This document shows positions 8,212 through 17,214 of a stretch of DNA of 52,376 nt, piece by piece. Every line of letters starts with the position of its first letter. The stretch's first letter is position 1. Source of the stretch: Lachnospiraceae bacterium. GTDB lineage: Bacteria; Bacillota; Clostridia; Lachnospirales; Lachnospiraceae. Under the pieces are notes generated by a model, which searched no databases, was not told where the DNA came from, and saw only the letters and a program-made list of their open reading frames with translations. A program made the position numbers and the translations under genes. Location: the NCBI GenBank assembly GCA_017551665.1, contig JAFZLB010000108.1:1-52376 (forward strand), written 5' to 3'.

Positions 8212-10152
8212 ATGGAAGAAGGCAGAGAAGAACAAAACACCGGGAAGAACAATGAACTGATTGCGTATGTGGATCTGACGAACCGGATCCGGGCGCTTTC
8301 CGCGCCGCGGGTGGATGCCATCAACGGTGAGGAAGATTACCGCATGACGCTTTTGGAAAACTTTGTCCGCATCGGGGAACTGGCCCGTGCCAACGGCAGG
8401 ATTCTGGAAAACTATTTTCTGCCGCTGATGGACGAAGGACGGCAGCTGAGCGACCGCGATGTCAACAATCTCCGCAGTTTCGGCAAGGCTATTCTGGACG
8501 CGCGCAATGCGGAAAACCTGGATCAGATGATGGTCTTTCTGCAGGCGCAGCGCCTGATGCAGGACGCGGAGCTGAAGGGAGACGTGCCGGCACTGATCCG
8601 CGCGCTGGATGACATGGTGGCCGCAGCGGGTGCGATGGCGGTGATGACGCTCCGGCTGTATCCCGTCTGCAGGGATTTCATCAACTACCGTGCGCTGGGG
8701 CTTGCCGCCGCGGTGAAGCTGTTGTCCTTTCTGGAGCCGGAACGTTTTGCGACGCTCACGCCGGAGCAGAAGGAATCCGTGCTGATCAACTCGCGTTATG
8801 TCTGCATTTTGTTCCAGCGGGAGGATCTGCTCGGAGACGCGAAAACGAACGCCTACGATTTAGAGACGATGATCCGGGCGCTGCGGATTGCTGAGGATCC
8901 CTTCTACCGCGAGCAGGCGCCGGAGTATGACTGGGACTATCACATCTTCCGCGCCCTGCAATACATCTGCCTTCCGACGGAATACAACAATTACAGGGGA
9001 TTTTCCGCAGAACAGCTGACGGTGATCGAAGGCTATGCCGGGCAGCTGAAGGACTTTTTCGAAGAAAACTATGAGAAGCTTTCTGCCGTCAACAGCAGGG
9101 AGTCCGTGGATCTGATCGTCAACCGCGCCAGATACCTGAGCGGAAAAATGTCCGAAGAGGACTATTTCGATTTCCTGCGGACCATGCCGTCGCTGGCGGA
9201 TGAAAACGACTTTTCTTATGATGCCTGCTTTTTGAAGATTCTCGCGCCCATCGAATACCTCAGCACGCTGGATCACGAACATCTGACGGCGGCGCAGGAA
9301 AAGGAGATCGACGCCTTCTATCGCGGGCTTGTGCTGCATCTGCACCGCCTGCCGCAGAAGGGAACGCAGATGTATCTGCTGGGCGATCTGGCCAACGTGA
9401 TGAAGAACTACATCGACGTGCCGGGCGGCCTCGGCTTTGAAAACTTCTGTCTGGAGCTGACGGCGGCGGTGCATCCGCCAACCTACGTGCATGTCTTAAG
9501 CGTCGCGGACTTTACCGTCTGTCTGACGCGGCAGCTGCTGAAACGGCATCCGGAGCTCTTTGTCGGGATGCCGGGCTATGACTCGATTGACGCGGTGGTG
9601 AAGGGGACGGATGATATCATCAGCTTTGCCGGGCACGCGGCGCTCTGCCATGACATCGGCAAGCTCTTTATCGTGGAGACGATCATCACCTACGGCAGAC
9701 CGCTCTTTGACTGCGAATTCGGATGGATCAAAACACATCCCGATATCGGCGCGAATCTTCTGGAACAGCACGAGTCCACAAAGCGCTACGCGAATGTGGC
9801 CAGGGGACATCACCGCTGGTTCAACAACGGCGGCGGTTATCCGGAAAACTATGATTTCCAGGCGGCGCCGGACAAGGTGATGGTGGCGATCGTGGAATGC
9901 GCGGACTGTCTGGACGCTTCGACGGACAGCGTCGGCCGCAGTTATAAAACGGGGAAAACGCTGGAGGATTTCATCGGCGAGGTGCAGGCGGGTTCCGGCA
10001 CGCGTTACGCGCCCTATCTCGCGGAGCTGCTTTTGATTCCGGAGGTGCAGTCGGATCTTCGGAAGATCTTAAAGAGCGGCCGCGATGAAAACTACCGCAG
10101 GGCTTACGAAATCATTGAAGAGTTTTTCCATACGGAGGAAGAGGAACGATGA
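8212..10152 (+). CDS. HD-GYP-like phosphohydrolase with long helical N-terminus
   Basis: A 646-residue protein. The first ~400 residues are predicted mostly helical and match no family I recognise. The last ~220 residues are an HD domain of HD-GYP type: YVHVLSVADFTV, the metal-binding CHDIGK, HPDIGANLL, then GHH and GGGYP. The usual HHE...DGxGYP block is altered to HHRWFNNGGGYP, so the acidic residue after the His pair is missing. HD-GYP enzymes cleave cyclic-di-GMP or related dinucleotides, and whether this variant does is uncertain. It lies between an acyl-CoA synthetase and pheS and overlaps pheS by ATGA. The start may instead be the ATG at 8251. Confidence 0.8.
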   Translation: MEEGREEQNTGKNNELIAYVDLTNRIRALSAPRVDAINGEEDYRMTLLENFVRIGELARANGRILENYFLPLMDEGRQLSDRDVNNLRSFGKAILDARNAENLDQMMVFLQAQRLMQDAELKGDVPALIRALDDMVAAAGAMAVMTLRLYPVCRDFINYRALGLAAAVKLLSFLEPERFATLTPEQKESVLINSRYVCILFQREDLLGDAKTNAYDLETMIRALRIAEDPFYREQAPEYDWDYHIFRALQYICLPTEYNNYRGFSAEQLTVIEGYAGQLKDFFEENYEKLSAVNSRESVDLIVNRARYLSGKMSEEDYFDFLRTMPSLADENDFSYDACFLKILAPIEYLSTLDHEHLTAAQEKEIDAFYRGLVLHLHRLPQKGTQMYLLGDLANVMKNYIDVPGGLGFENFCLELTAAVHPPTYVHVLSVADFTVCLTRQLLKRHPELFVGMPGYDSIDAVVKGTDDIISFAGHAALCHDIGKLFIVETIITYGRPLFDCEFGWIKTHPDIGANLLEQHESTKRYANVARGHHRWFNNGGGYPENYDFQAAPDKVMVAIVECADCLDASTDSVGRSYKTGKTLEDFIGEVQAGSGTRYAPYLAELLLIPEVQSDLRKILKSGRDENYRRAYEIIEEFFHTEEEER

Positions 10153-11168
10153 CGGAGAAACTGAAGGAACTGCGCGAGCGCGCGCTGGCGCAGATCAAAG
10201 AGGGTGTCACACCGGAAAAGTTGGAGGAAGCGCGTGTCGCCTTTCTCGGTAAAAAGGGCGAGCTGACCGCGATGCTCAAGTCCATGAAGGAGCTTTCCGC
10301 GGAGGAGCGGCCGAAGTTCGGGCAGGCGGTGAATGAGCTGCGCGACGAGCTGGAGCATGTCATCGAAGAAGCGCAGACGCGCATGAAGAACGCGATGCGG
10401 GAGCAGCAGCTTTCGTCCGAAGCCATTGACGTGACGCTGCCCGCGAAGCGCAGGGCGGTCGGGCACAGGCATCCGAACGCGCTGGCACTGGAGGAAGTGG
10501 AGCGCATCTTCATCGGCATGGGCTATGAGGTGGTATCCGGTCCCGAGGTGGAAAAGGATTATTACAATTTCGAGGCGCTCAACATTCCGGCCGATCATCC
10601 GGCCAAGGACGAGCAGGATACCTTTTATCTCGGCGGGGATTTTCTGCTGCGCACGCAGACCTCTTCGGCACAGGTGCATGAAATGGAGAAGGGACGCATC
10701 CCGATCAAGATGATTTCGCCGGGGCGCGTGTTCCGTTCCGATGAGGTGGACGCGACGCATTCGCCGAACTTCCATCAGATCGAGGGTCTGCTGATTGACA
10801 AGAATATCACCTTTGCGGATTTGAAGGGAACGCTTGCCGTGTTCGCGCAGGAGTTTTTCGGAGAGGAAACGAAGGTCAAATTCCGTCCGCATCATTTCCC
10901 TTTTACGGAGCCTTCCGCGGAGATGGATGTTTCCTGCTTCAAGTGCGGCGGGAAGGGCTGCCGCTTCTGCAAGGGCAGCGGCTGGATTGAGATTTTAGGC
11001 TGCGGCATGGTGCATCCGCATGTGCTGGAAATGAGCGGCATTGATCCGGAAACCTACACCGGCTTTGCCTTCGGTGTGGGCCTGGAGCGGATTACGCTGC
11101 TGAAGTATGAGATTGAGGATATGCGGTTGCTGTATGAGAATGATATCCGGTTTTTAAGTCAGTTCTAA
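10149..11168 (+). CDS. pheS: Phenylalanine--tRNA ligase alpha subunit
   Basis: A 339-residue PheS. It has an N-terminal coiled coil (about residues 1-90), which binds tRNA, and a class II catalytic core. Motif 2 region FRSDEVDATHSPNFHQIEGL, the Cys-rich CFKCGGKGCRFCKGSGW loop common in bacterial PheS and motif 3 FAFGVGLERITLLKY are all visible. It forms the alpha2beta2 enzyme with PheT, encoded 14 nt downstream. It overlaps the HD-domain gene by 4 bp, so it is probably translated from the same mRNA. No T-box leader precedes it. Confidence 0.97.
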   Translation: MTEKLKELRERALAQIKEGVTPEKLEEARVAFLGKKGELTAMLKSMKELSAEERPKFGQAVNELRDELEHVIEEAQTRMKNAMREQQLSSEAIDVTLPAKRRAVGHRHPNALALEEVERIFIGMGYEVVSGPEVEKDYYNFEALNIPADHPAKDEQDTFYLGGDFLLRTQTSSAQVHEMEKGRIPIKMISPGRVFRSDEVDATHSPNFHQIEGLLIDKNITFADLKGTLAVFAQEFFGEETKVKFRPHHFPFTEPSAEMDVSCFKCGGKGCRFCKGSGWIEILGCGMVHPHVLEMSGIDPETYTGFAFGVGLERITLLKYEIEDMRLLYENDIRFLSQF

Positions 11169-11182
11169 GGAGAGTACAGAGT

Positions 11183-13738
11183 ATGAACGCAAGTATGTCA
11201 TGGTTGAAAGCATACGTTCCGTCGCTGGATGTGAGCGACACGGAATTCACCGACGCGATGACCCTTTCCGGCACGAAGGTGGAGGGCTATGAGCGCCGCG
11301 ATAAAAACTTAGAGCGCATCGTCGTCGGACAGATCAAACAAATCGAGGCGCATCCCGACGCGGAAAAGCTCGTCGTCTGTCAGGTCGACGTGGGTGACGC
11401 CGCCGCGCGTTTTGAACTGCAAAACGAAAACGGCGTGGTGCAGATCGTGACCGGCGCGAAGAACATGAAGGAAGGCGATCTCGTGCCGGTGGTGCTGGCC
11501 GGCGGGCGCGTCGCGGGCGGCCATGACGGCGGTCCGATGCCGGAAGAGGGCATTGCGATCAAGGCCGGGAAGCTGCGCGGCGTGGAGTCCAACGGGATGA
11601 TGTGCTCCATTGAGGAGCTGGGCAGCACGAAGGATTTCTATCCGGAGCAGCCGGAGGACGGCCTTTACATTTTCGAAGCGGACGCTACCGTGCAGCCGGG
11701 CGACGACGCGCTGGAAGCGCTGGGTCTGCATGACACGGTGTTTGAGTTTGAGATCACCTCGAACCGCGTGGACTGCTATTCGATTCTGGGCATCGCAAGG
11801 GAAGCGGCGGCGACCTTCGGCAAGGACTTTGTCGCGCCCGAAGTGAAGCTGCATGAGACGGAAGATAAATGCGCAGACTATATCAGCGTGGAGGTGCGGG
11901 ATAAGGATCTTTGCACGCGCTACTGCGGTCGCGTCTGCACGGACATCACGATCGCGCCTTCGCCGAAGTGGATGCAGCGGCGTCTGGCGTCCTGCGGCAT
12001 CCGCCCGATCAACAATCTTGTGGACATTACGAATTATGTGATGCTGGAATACGGGCAACCGATGCATGCCTTTGATTTGAGCACCGTCGCGGGGAACAAG
12101 ATCATCGTGAAACGCGCGGCGGACGGAGAGAAGTTCGTGACGCTGGACGGCCAGGAACGGACGCTGGACAAGGACGTGCTGATGATCTGCGACGCGGAAA
12201 AGGAGATCGGCATCGCGGGCATCATGGGCGGCGAAAATTCCATGATCACGGACAGCGTGAAGACGGTGCTGTTTGAGGCAGCCACCTTCAACGGCGCGAA
12301 CGTGCGGAAATCCGCCAAGCGCATCGGCCTGCGCACGGATTCGTCCTCTTTGTTTGAAAAGGGACTGGATCCGGCGAATGCCGAGGCCGCGATCAACCGC
12401 GCCTGCCAGTTAGTGGAAGAGCTGCAATGCGGAAAGGTGACGAAGGGCATTGTGGAGGATTCCGAAGCGATCGCGCCGCTGCGCACGATTGCCTTTGATC
12501 CGGAGAAGATCAACGCGCTGCTCGGAACGGAGATTACAAAAGAGCAGATGCTCGCGTATTTCAAGCCGCTGGAAATCGCTTATGACGAAAAGACGAATCT
12601 GCTGACCGTGCCCTCCTTCCGCCAGGATCTTTTGGCGCTCTGCGATATCGCGGAAGAGGTCGCAAGGTTCTACGGCTATGACAAAACACCGACCACGCTG
12701 CCGCTGTCTTCCGCGACAACCGGGAAGCGCTCATGGCAGATGACGGTGGAAAACCGCTTAAAGGAAATCGCGATCTACGCGGGCTTTTCGCAGGGCTTCA
12801 GTTATTCCTTCGAAAGCCCGAAGGTCTTTGATAAGCTGCAGTTGCCGCAGGACGCGAAGGAGCGTGAGGCGATCAAAATCACCAATCCGCTGGGCGAGGA
12901 TTTTTCGATCCTGCGCACGCTGCCGCTGCACGGTCTGCTGACCAGTCTTGCGACGAACTACAATCATCGCAACAAAAACGTGCGGCTCTTTGAGATGGGC
13001 AATGTCTATCTGCCGAAGTCGCTGCCGCTTGCGGAACGTCCCGACGAGCGCATGCAGCTGACGCTCGGCTGCTTCGCGGATGACGCGAAGGCGGCGGCAA
13101 GGGGCGAACTCTTCTTTGAACTGAAGGGCGTCGTGGAAGAAATGCTGGATAGCCTGGGACTGTCCGGTGAGGTGCGCTTCTGTGCGCCGAAGGCGGGAGA
13201 AGAATGCTGCGCCGCGCGTCCGTATTTGCATCCCGGAAGACAAGCGGAGATTTGTGTGAAATCTTCGGGAAAATGCTGCTGCGGTGGCGGAGCGGAAGAT
13301 GCCGCGCAGGAATGCTGCTGTATCGGTTACCTCGGCGAACTGCATCCCGCGGTGCAGGATGCGTATGAGATCGGCGCGCGCAGCTGTGTCGCGGTACTGG
13401 ACATTCCTGCGCTGCTGCCTTACGCTTCCTTTGACCGCGTCTATCATCCGCTCGGCAGATTCCCGGCGGTCACGCGTGACATTTCCATGCTGGTGCCGAA
13501 GGGCGTGACGCACGCGGAGATTGATGCCGTCATCCGTCAGCGCGGCGGCAAGACCCTGGAGCAGGTGTCGCTCTTTGATATTTACGAAGGCGCACAGGTG
13601 AAGGAAGGCTGCAAGTCCATGGCCTACGCGCTTTCCTTCCGCAGTCCGGAAAAAACACTTTCGGACGAGGACGTGAACGCCTCGATGAAAAAGATTCTGA
13701 ACGGCCTCGAAAGCCTTGGTGCGGAACTGCGCTCCTGA
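11183..13738 (+). CDS. pheT: Phenylalanine--tRNA ligase beta subunit
   Basis: An 851-residue PheT with the usual order: an N-terminal tRNA-binding OB domain (about residues 40-160), the B3/B4 editing domain, B5, the synthetase-like core and the C-terminal ferredoxin-fold anticodon-binding domain (FPAVTRDISMLVP near 765). It is somewhat longer than the ~800-residue norm. One reason is a cysteine-rich insertion at residues 698-713, where two CCC triplets flank a Gly/Ala/Glu spacer exactly between the conserved HPGRQAEI and IGYLGELHP segments. Additional Cys pairs precede it near residue 672. The role of the insertion is unknown. AAGGAG precedes the ATG. Confidence 0.96.
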   Translation: MNASMSWLKAYVPSLDVSDTEFTDAMTLSGTKVEGYERRDKNLERIVVGQIKQIEAHPDAEKLVVCQVDVGDAAARFELQNENGVVQIVTGAKNMKEGDLVPVVLAGGRVAGGHDGGPMPEEGIAIKAGKLRGVESNGMMCSIEELGSTKDFYPEQPEDGLYIFEADATVQPGDDALEALGLHDTVFEFEITSNRVDCYSILGIAREAAATFGKDFVAPEVKLHETEDKCADYISVEVRDKDLCTRYCGRVCTDITIAPSPKWMQRRLASCGIRPINNLVDITNYVMLEYGQPMHAFDLSTVAGNKIIVKRAADGEKFVTLDGQERTLDKDVLMICDAEKEIGIAGIMGGENSMITDSVKTVLFEAATFNGANVRKSAKRIGLRTDSSSLFEKGLDPANAEAAINRACQLVEELQCGKVTKGIVEDSEAIAPLRTIAFDPEKINALLGTEITKEQMLAYFKPLEIAYDEKTNLLTVPSFRQDLLALCDIAEEVARFYGYDKTPTTLPLSSATTGKRSWQMTVENRLKEIAIYAGFSQGFSYSFESPKVFDKLQLPQDAKEREAIKITNPLGEDFSILRTLPLHGLLTSLATNYNHRNKNVRLFEMGNVYLPKSLPLAERPDERMQLTLGCFADDAKAAARGELFFELKGVVEEMLDSLGLSGEVRFCAPKAGEECCAARPYLHPGRQAEICVKSSGKCCCGGGAEDAAQECCCIGYLGELHPAVQDAYEIGARSCVAVLDIPALLPYASFDRVYHPLGRFPAVTRDISMLVPKGVTHAEIDAVIRQRGGKTLEQVSLFDIYEGAQVKEGCKSMAYALSFRSPEKTLSDEDVNASMKKILNGLESLGAELRS

Positions 13739-13750
13739 TGGCGGTGAGTG

Positions 13751-13765
13751 TGGTATAATAGTTAT
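13751..13765 (+). promoter_or_regulatory. Extended -10 promoter directly abutting the AI-2E gene start
   Basis: TGG-TATAAT occupies 13751-13759, with only six nt between the -10 box and the ATG at 13766. Transcription should start at or next to the A of the ATG, giving a leaderless mRNA. No Shine-Dalgarno and no -35 are visible. Confidence 0.65.
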
Positions 13766-15013
13766 ATGAACACAGGCGAAGATAAAAAATACAGCGGCAC
13801 CGGGAAACTGGCGCTGGCCTTTTGTGCCGGTGTCGTGCTGTATGTGGCCCTGGAGCACGGATGGGTCAGGCTTCTGCTGAATATTTTCTATCCCGTGACG
13901 GCGGGCGCGGCCATCGCCTATATGGTGGATCCTTTGGCGCGTTTCGCGGAATACAAGATCTTTCAAAAGGTGCCGTCGGAGCGGCGCAGACGCGTGTACG
14001 CCTGCGTGTTCGCGATCCTGACGGTAATCCTCGCCATCGTGTTGCTTCTGCTGTTCCTGATCCCGCAGATCATTGACAGTATCAATCTCTTCGTCGGAAA
14101 CCTTGCCTCGTACTTTGCCTCGCTCCGCGCCTGGCTTTCGGACGTGGCGGCGCAGTTTACGGCGGGAGACGGTATTTTGCCGCTGGACGCGAACCGCGTC
14201 AACGATCTCTTCGGCAGCGTGGATACGACGCTGGAAGGATTCCTGGGATGGCTCATGGACAACATCGGCAGCATCGGCGGTTCCACCTTTGAAGTCGGCA
14301 GGGGCATCGTCAATTTCTCCGTGGATCTGATGATCCGCCTGATGAACGGCGGCCTTGCGGTGATCCTCGCCATCTACTTCCTTTTCGGCAAGAAGGGGAT
14401 TCTGGAAAACGGCAAGCGCATCGCGCAGGCGGCGATGAACGGGGAACAGTACAAGCACTTCAATTATTTCCTCGCGCACTGCAACGCCATCCTCATCCGC
14501 TACATTATCTTCGATCTTGTGGACGCGCTGATCGTGGGCGTGGCGAACGGCATTTTCATGGCGGTCATGGGCATGCCCTATGTCGTGATCGTTTCCCTGA
14601 TTGTGGGTGTGACGAATCTTGCGCCGACCTTCGGCCCCATTGTGGGCGGCGTCCTGGGAGGGCTCTTCCTTTTGCTGGTCAATCCCTGGTACGCGCTGTG
14701 GTTCATCATTTTTACGCTTGTGCTTCAGACGATCGACGGTTATATCATCAAGCCGAAGCTTTTCGGCGACCAGCTCGGCATCAGCTCCGTGCTGGTGTTG
14801 GTGTTCATCATCGTGGGCGGACGCCTCGTCGGTATTTACGGCGTGCTGCTCTCCATCCCCTGTGCGGCCATCGTGGATTTCGTGTACCGGGATTACCTGC
14901 TGGGCTACCTCACGAGGCGCAAGGAGCGGAAACAGTATGAGAAGGCGCGGCGCATGGCCATTGCCAGCGGCGCGATGTCAAAAAAGAAGAGGGAGGTAAA
15001 AGAAGATGAGTAA
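13766..15013 (+). CDS. AI-2E family transporter (UPF0118 membrane protein)
   Basis: A 415-residue polytopic membrane protein of the AI-2E/PerM family (PF01594), with about seven to eight transmembrane segments and a large extracytoplasmic loop near residues 115-190. The C-terminal family signature is clear: TNLAPTFGPIVGGVLGGLFLLLVNPWYALWF, then GYIIKPKLFGDQLGISSVLVLV. Members export small molecules or ions (autoinducer-2, or Na+/H+ exchange in others), and the substrate here is unknown. The ATG at 13766 is chosen because a TATAAT box lies just before it; an in-frame GTG at 13748 would fall upstream of that box. The C-terminus is very basic. deoD overlaps its end by 8 bp. Confidence 0.88.
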   Translation: MNTGEDKKYSGTGKLALAFCAGVVLYVALEHGWVRLLLNIFYPVTAGAAIAYMVDPLARFAEYKIFQKVPSERRRRVYACVFAILTVILAIVLLLLFLIPQIIDSINLFVGNLASYFASLRAWLSDVAAQFTAGDGILPLDANRVNDLFGSVDTTLEGFLGWLMDNIGSIGGSTFEVGRGIVNFSVDLMIRLMNGGLAVILAIYFLFGKKGILENGKRIAQAAMNGEQYKHFNYFLAHCNAILIRYIIFDLVDALIVGVANGIFMAVMGMPYVVIVSLIVGVTNLAPTFGPIVGGVLGGLFLLLVNPWYALWFIIFTLVLQTIDGYIIKPKLFGDQLGISSVLVLVFIIVGGRLVGIYGVLLSIPCAAIVDFVYRDYLLGYLTRRKERKQYEKARRMAIASGAMSKKKREVKEDE

Positions 15014-15734
15014 GCCTGTGGAAACTCCGCATATCAAGCCGAAGGAGGGGACGCATTTCGCGCCGGTGGTACTGATGCCGGGCGACCCGCTCCGCGCGAA
15101 ATTCATCGCGGAGAACTATCTGGAGAACCCGGTGCTTGTCAATGACGTGCGCAACATGCTGGGCTTTACCGGAACCTACGAGGGGAAGGAAGTCTCCGTC
15201 ATGGGCAGCGGCATGGGCATTCCGTCCATCTCTTTGTATGTGCATGAGCTGTACAGCTTCTTCGGCGTGGAGACCGTCATCCGCGTGGGCAGCGCGGGCG
15301 GCCTCGCGGAGGATGTGAAGCTCAGGGATGTGGTGATCGCCATGAGCGCGTCCACGAACAGCACGATTTTGGACGCCATCAACGTGCCCGGCATCATTGC
15401 GCCGACGGCGGATTATGAGCTCGTGGAACTGGCGGTGGGTGCCGCGAAGGAGCTTGGCGCGCGCTACAAGGTGGGCAACGTCTTCAGCTCCGACTACTTC
15501 TATCATCCGAACGACACGATCAACGAAAAGCTTCGTTCCTACGGTGTGCTTGCGGTGGAGATGGAGGCCGCGGGACTGTTCCTCGAAGCGAAGCGCTGCC
15601 AGAAAAAGGCGCTTGCCGTGATGACGGTTTCGGATCATATTTTCACCGGAGAAGCACTCTCCGCCGAAGACCGGCAGGAGAGCTTCCGCGAGATGATGGA
15701 GATCTCGTTGAAGACGGCGGTTCGAAGTATGTGA
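15006..15734 (+). CDS. deoD: Purine-nucleoside phosphorylase, DeoD type
   Basis: A 242-residue hexameric-type purine nucleoside phosphorylase, which splits (deoxy)inosine, guanosine or adenosine with phosphate into base and pentose-1-phosphate. Family motifs are present: MPGDPLRAKFIAE near the start, SGMGIPSISLYVHEL (phosphate and ribose site), VIRVGSAGG, the VEMEAAGLF ribose-contact motif and the SDH triad with its catalytic Asp. Length and order are normal. GGGAGG lies upstream of the ATG, and the gene overlaps the AI-2E transporter by 8 bp, suggesting translational coupling. It converges on pyrI 47 bp away, with no convincing terminator between them. Confidence 0.95.
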   Translation: MSKPVETPHIKPKEGTHFAPVVLMPGDPLRAKFIAENYLENPVLVNDVRNMLGFTGTYEGKEVSVMGSGMGIPSISLYVHELYSFFGVETVIRVGSAGGLAEDVKLRDVVIAMSASTNSTILDAINVPGIIAPTADYELVELAVGAAKELGARYKVGNVFSSDYFYHPNDTINEKLRSYGVLAVEMEAAGLFLEAKRCQKKALAVMTVSDHIFTGEALSAEDRQESFREMMEISLKTAVRSM

Positions 15735-15781
15735 AAAATATTATTGCAAAGCGCGGAGGTGACGGTTGTCGGGTGTCCTCC

Positions 15782-16216
15782 CTACGCCGTGGCCTCCGTG
15801 TAGCGTTCGTCGCAGTAGCGGCAGCGGTAGATCTCGTTTTTCTCATCCGCTAAGTAAAAGACATGCTTCAGGCCCTGCTCGATGGAGGTGATGCAGCGGG
15901 GGTTGAGGCAGCGGCAGACGTTTTCGATGGTGCGCGGCAGTTCGAGGGCGCGTTTTTCGACGATCTCGCCGTCCTTGATGACGTTGACCGTGATGTTGTG
16001 ATCGATGAAGGCGAGGATGTTTAAGTCCAGCGTATCGATGTCGCACTCGACTTTCAGAATATCTTTCTTACCGAGCTTGCCGCTTCTGGCGTTCTTGATG
16101 ATGGCGACGGTGCAGTCCAGGGTGTCCAGGCCCAGCATGTGATAAATGGACAGGCTCTTTCCCGCCTTGATGTGATCCAGCACAAAGCCTTCTTCGATTT
16201 TTCCCACAGTCAGCAT
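15782..16216 (-). CDS. pyrI: Aspartate carbamoyltransferase regulatory chain
   Basis: A 144-residue PyrI, the subunit that binds CTP/ATP and holds two catalytic trimers together in the allosteric aspartate transcarbamoylase. The zinc site is intact: CLNPRC (C-x4-C) and CRYC (C-x2-C) in the C-terminal third. The nucleotide-binding N-terminal half includes LDHIKAGKSLSIYHML. Its start is preceded by GGAGGG and it lies 18 nt after pyrB. Presence of both chains predicts feedback control of pyrimidine synthesis by nucleotides. Confidence 0.96.
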   Translation of the reverse strand: MLTVGKIEEGFVLDHIKAGKSLSIYHMLGLDTLDCTVAIIKNARSGKLGKKDILKVECDIDTLDLNILAFIDHNITVNVIKDGEIVEKRALELPRTIENVCRCLNPRCITSIEQGLKHVFYLADEKNEIYRCRYCDERYTEATA

Positions 16217-16234
16217 TGCAATTCCCTCCGGAGA

Positions 16235-17191
16235 TTATTTCTGTGTCAGTAAGCCCTCGTTGATATGGGCATCGGTTTTGCTCAGCAGCGTCAGGATCAG
16301 CGCCATGCGCACGTACATACCGAACTGCACCTGGCGGAAATACGCGGCCCGCGGGTCGGCGTCCACATCCACCGCGATCTCGTTGACGCGGGGCAGGGGA
16401 TGGAGCACGAACATTTCGGGCTTGGCCAGACGCATCTTGGCGGCGTCCAGAATATAGTAATCCTTTAAGCGGATGTAATCCTCTTCGTTGAAGAAGCGCT
16501 CGCGCTGGACACGGGTCATGTACAGAAAGTCCAGTCCCACGATGGCGTCGTCGAGGCGCCTGGTGCTGATATAAGGGATTTCCTTATCATCCAGCATTTC
16601 TGTGATGTAGTCCGGAATCTGCAGCTCCTTCGGGGAGATGAAGACGAAGCGGATGCCCTCGTAGCGCGTGAGCGCGTGGATCAGGGAATGCACCGTGCGG
16701 CCGAATTTTAAGTCGCCGCAAAGACCGATGGTGAAGCCGTTTAAGTTGCCGCGCAGGGTGCGGATGGTGAGCAGGTCCGTCAGGGTCTGCGTGGGGTGGT
16801 GATGGCCGCCGTCGCCGGCGTTGATGACGGGAATGAGGGACTGCTGGGCCGCCACAAAGGGCGCGCCTTCCTTCGGGTGCCGCATGGCGCAGATGTCCGC
16901 GAAGCAGGAGATCGTGCGGATGGTGTCCGCGACGCTTTCGCCCTTGGCGGCGGAAGAAGAGGACGCGTCCGCAAAGCCGATGACGCTGCCGCCTAAGCGC
17001 AGCATCGCCGTCTCGAAGCTTAAGCGCGTTCTTGTGCTGGGCTCATAGAAGCAGGTGGCCAGCACCTGTCCGTCACAGCAGTGCAGATAGTCTCCGGAAT
17101 GCGCGCGGATGTCATCCGCCACAGTGAAGAGCGCCTCCAGTTCCTCCACGGAAAAATCCATCGGCGTCATCAGATGTCGCAAAGTCCCCAT
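16235..17191 (-). CDS. pyrB: Aspartate carbamoyltransferase catalytic chain
   Basis: A 318-residue PyrB, which condenses carbamoyl phosphate with aspartate in the second step of pyrimidine synthesis. The carbamoyl-phosphate loop [20 protein letters not shown] near residues 52-72 and the [19 protein letters not shown] segment (normally HPTQ with aspartate-site residues) are intact. The C-terminal [14 protein letters not shown] is also conserved. Length is normal. It precedes pyrI and follows the DUF5050 gene by 23 nt. No pyrimidine attenuator or PyrR-type leader is visible in that short gap. Confidence 0.97.
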   Translation of the reverse strand: MGTLRHLMTPMDFSVEELEALFTVADDIRAHSGDYLHCCDGQVLATCFYEPSTRTRLSFETAMLRLGGSVIGFADASSSSAAKGESVADTIRTISCFADICAMRHPKEGAPFVAAQQSLIPVINAGDGGHHHPTQTLTDLLTIRTLRGNLNGFTIGLCGDLKFGRTVHSLIHALTRYEGIRFVFISPKELQIPDYITEMLDDKEIPYISTRRLDDAIVGLDFLYMTRVQRERFFNEEDYIRLKDYYILDAAKMRLAKPEMFVLHPLPRVNEIAVDVDADPRAAYFRQVQFGMYVRMALILTLLSKTDAHINEGLLTQK

Positions 17192-17214
17192 ATTCCCTTA
17201 TTCCCCCTTTTTGT

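Noticed and set aside
12758-14479. Minus-strand open frame of about 570 codons opposite pheT and the AI-2E gene
   Set aside because: Antisense to two well conserved genes, with antisense-type composition and no domain.
15735-15781. Terminator between deoD and pyrI
   Set aside because: Only a weak GGAGG/CCTCC pairing with a 17-nt loop and no T-tract.
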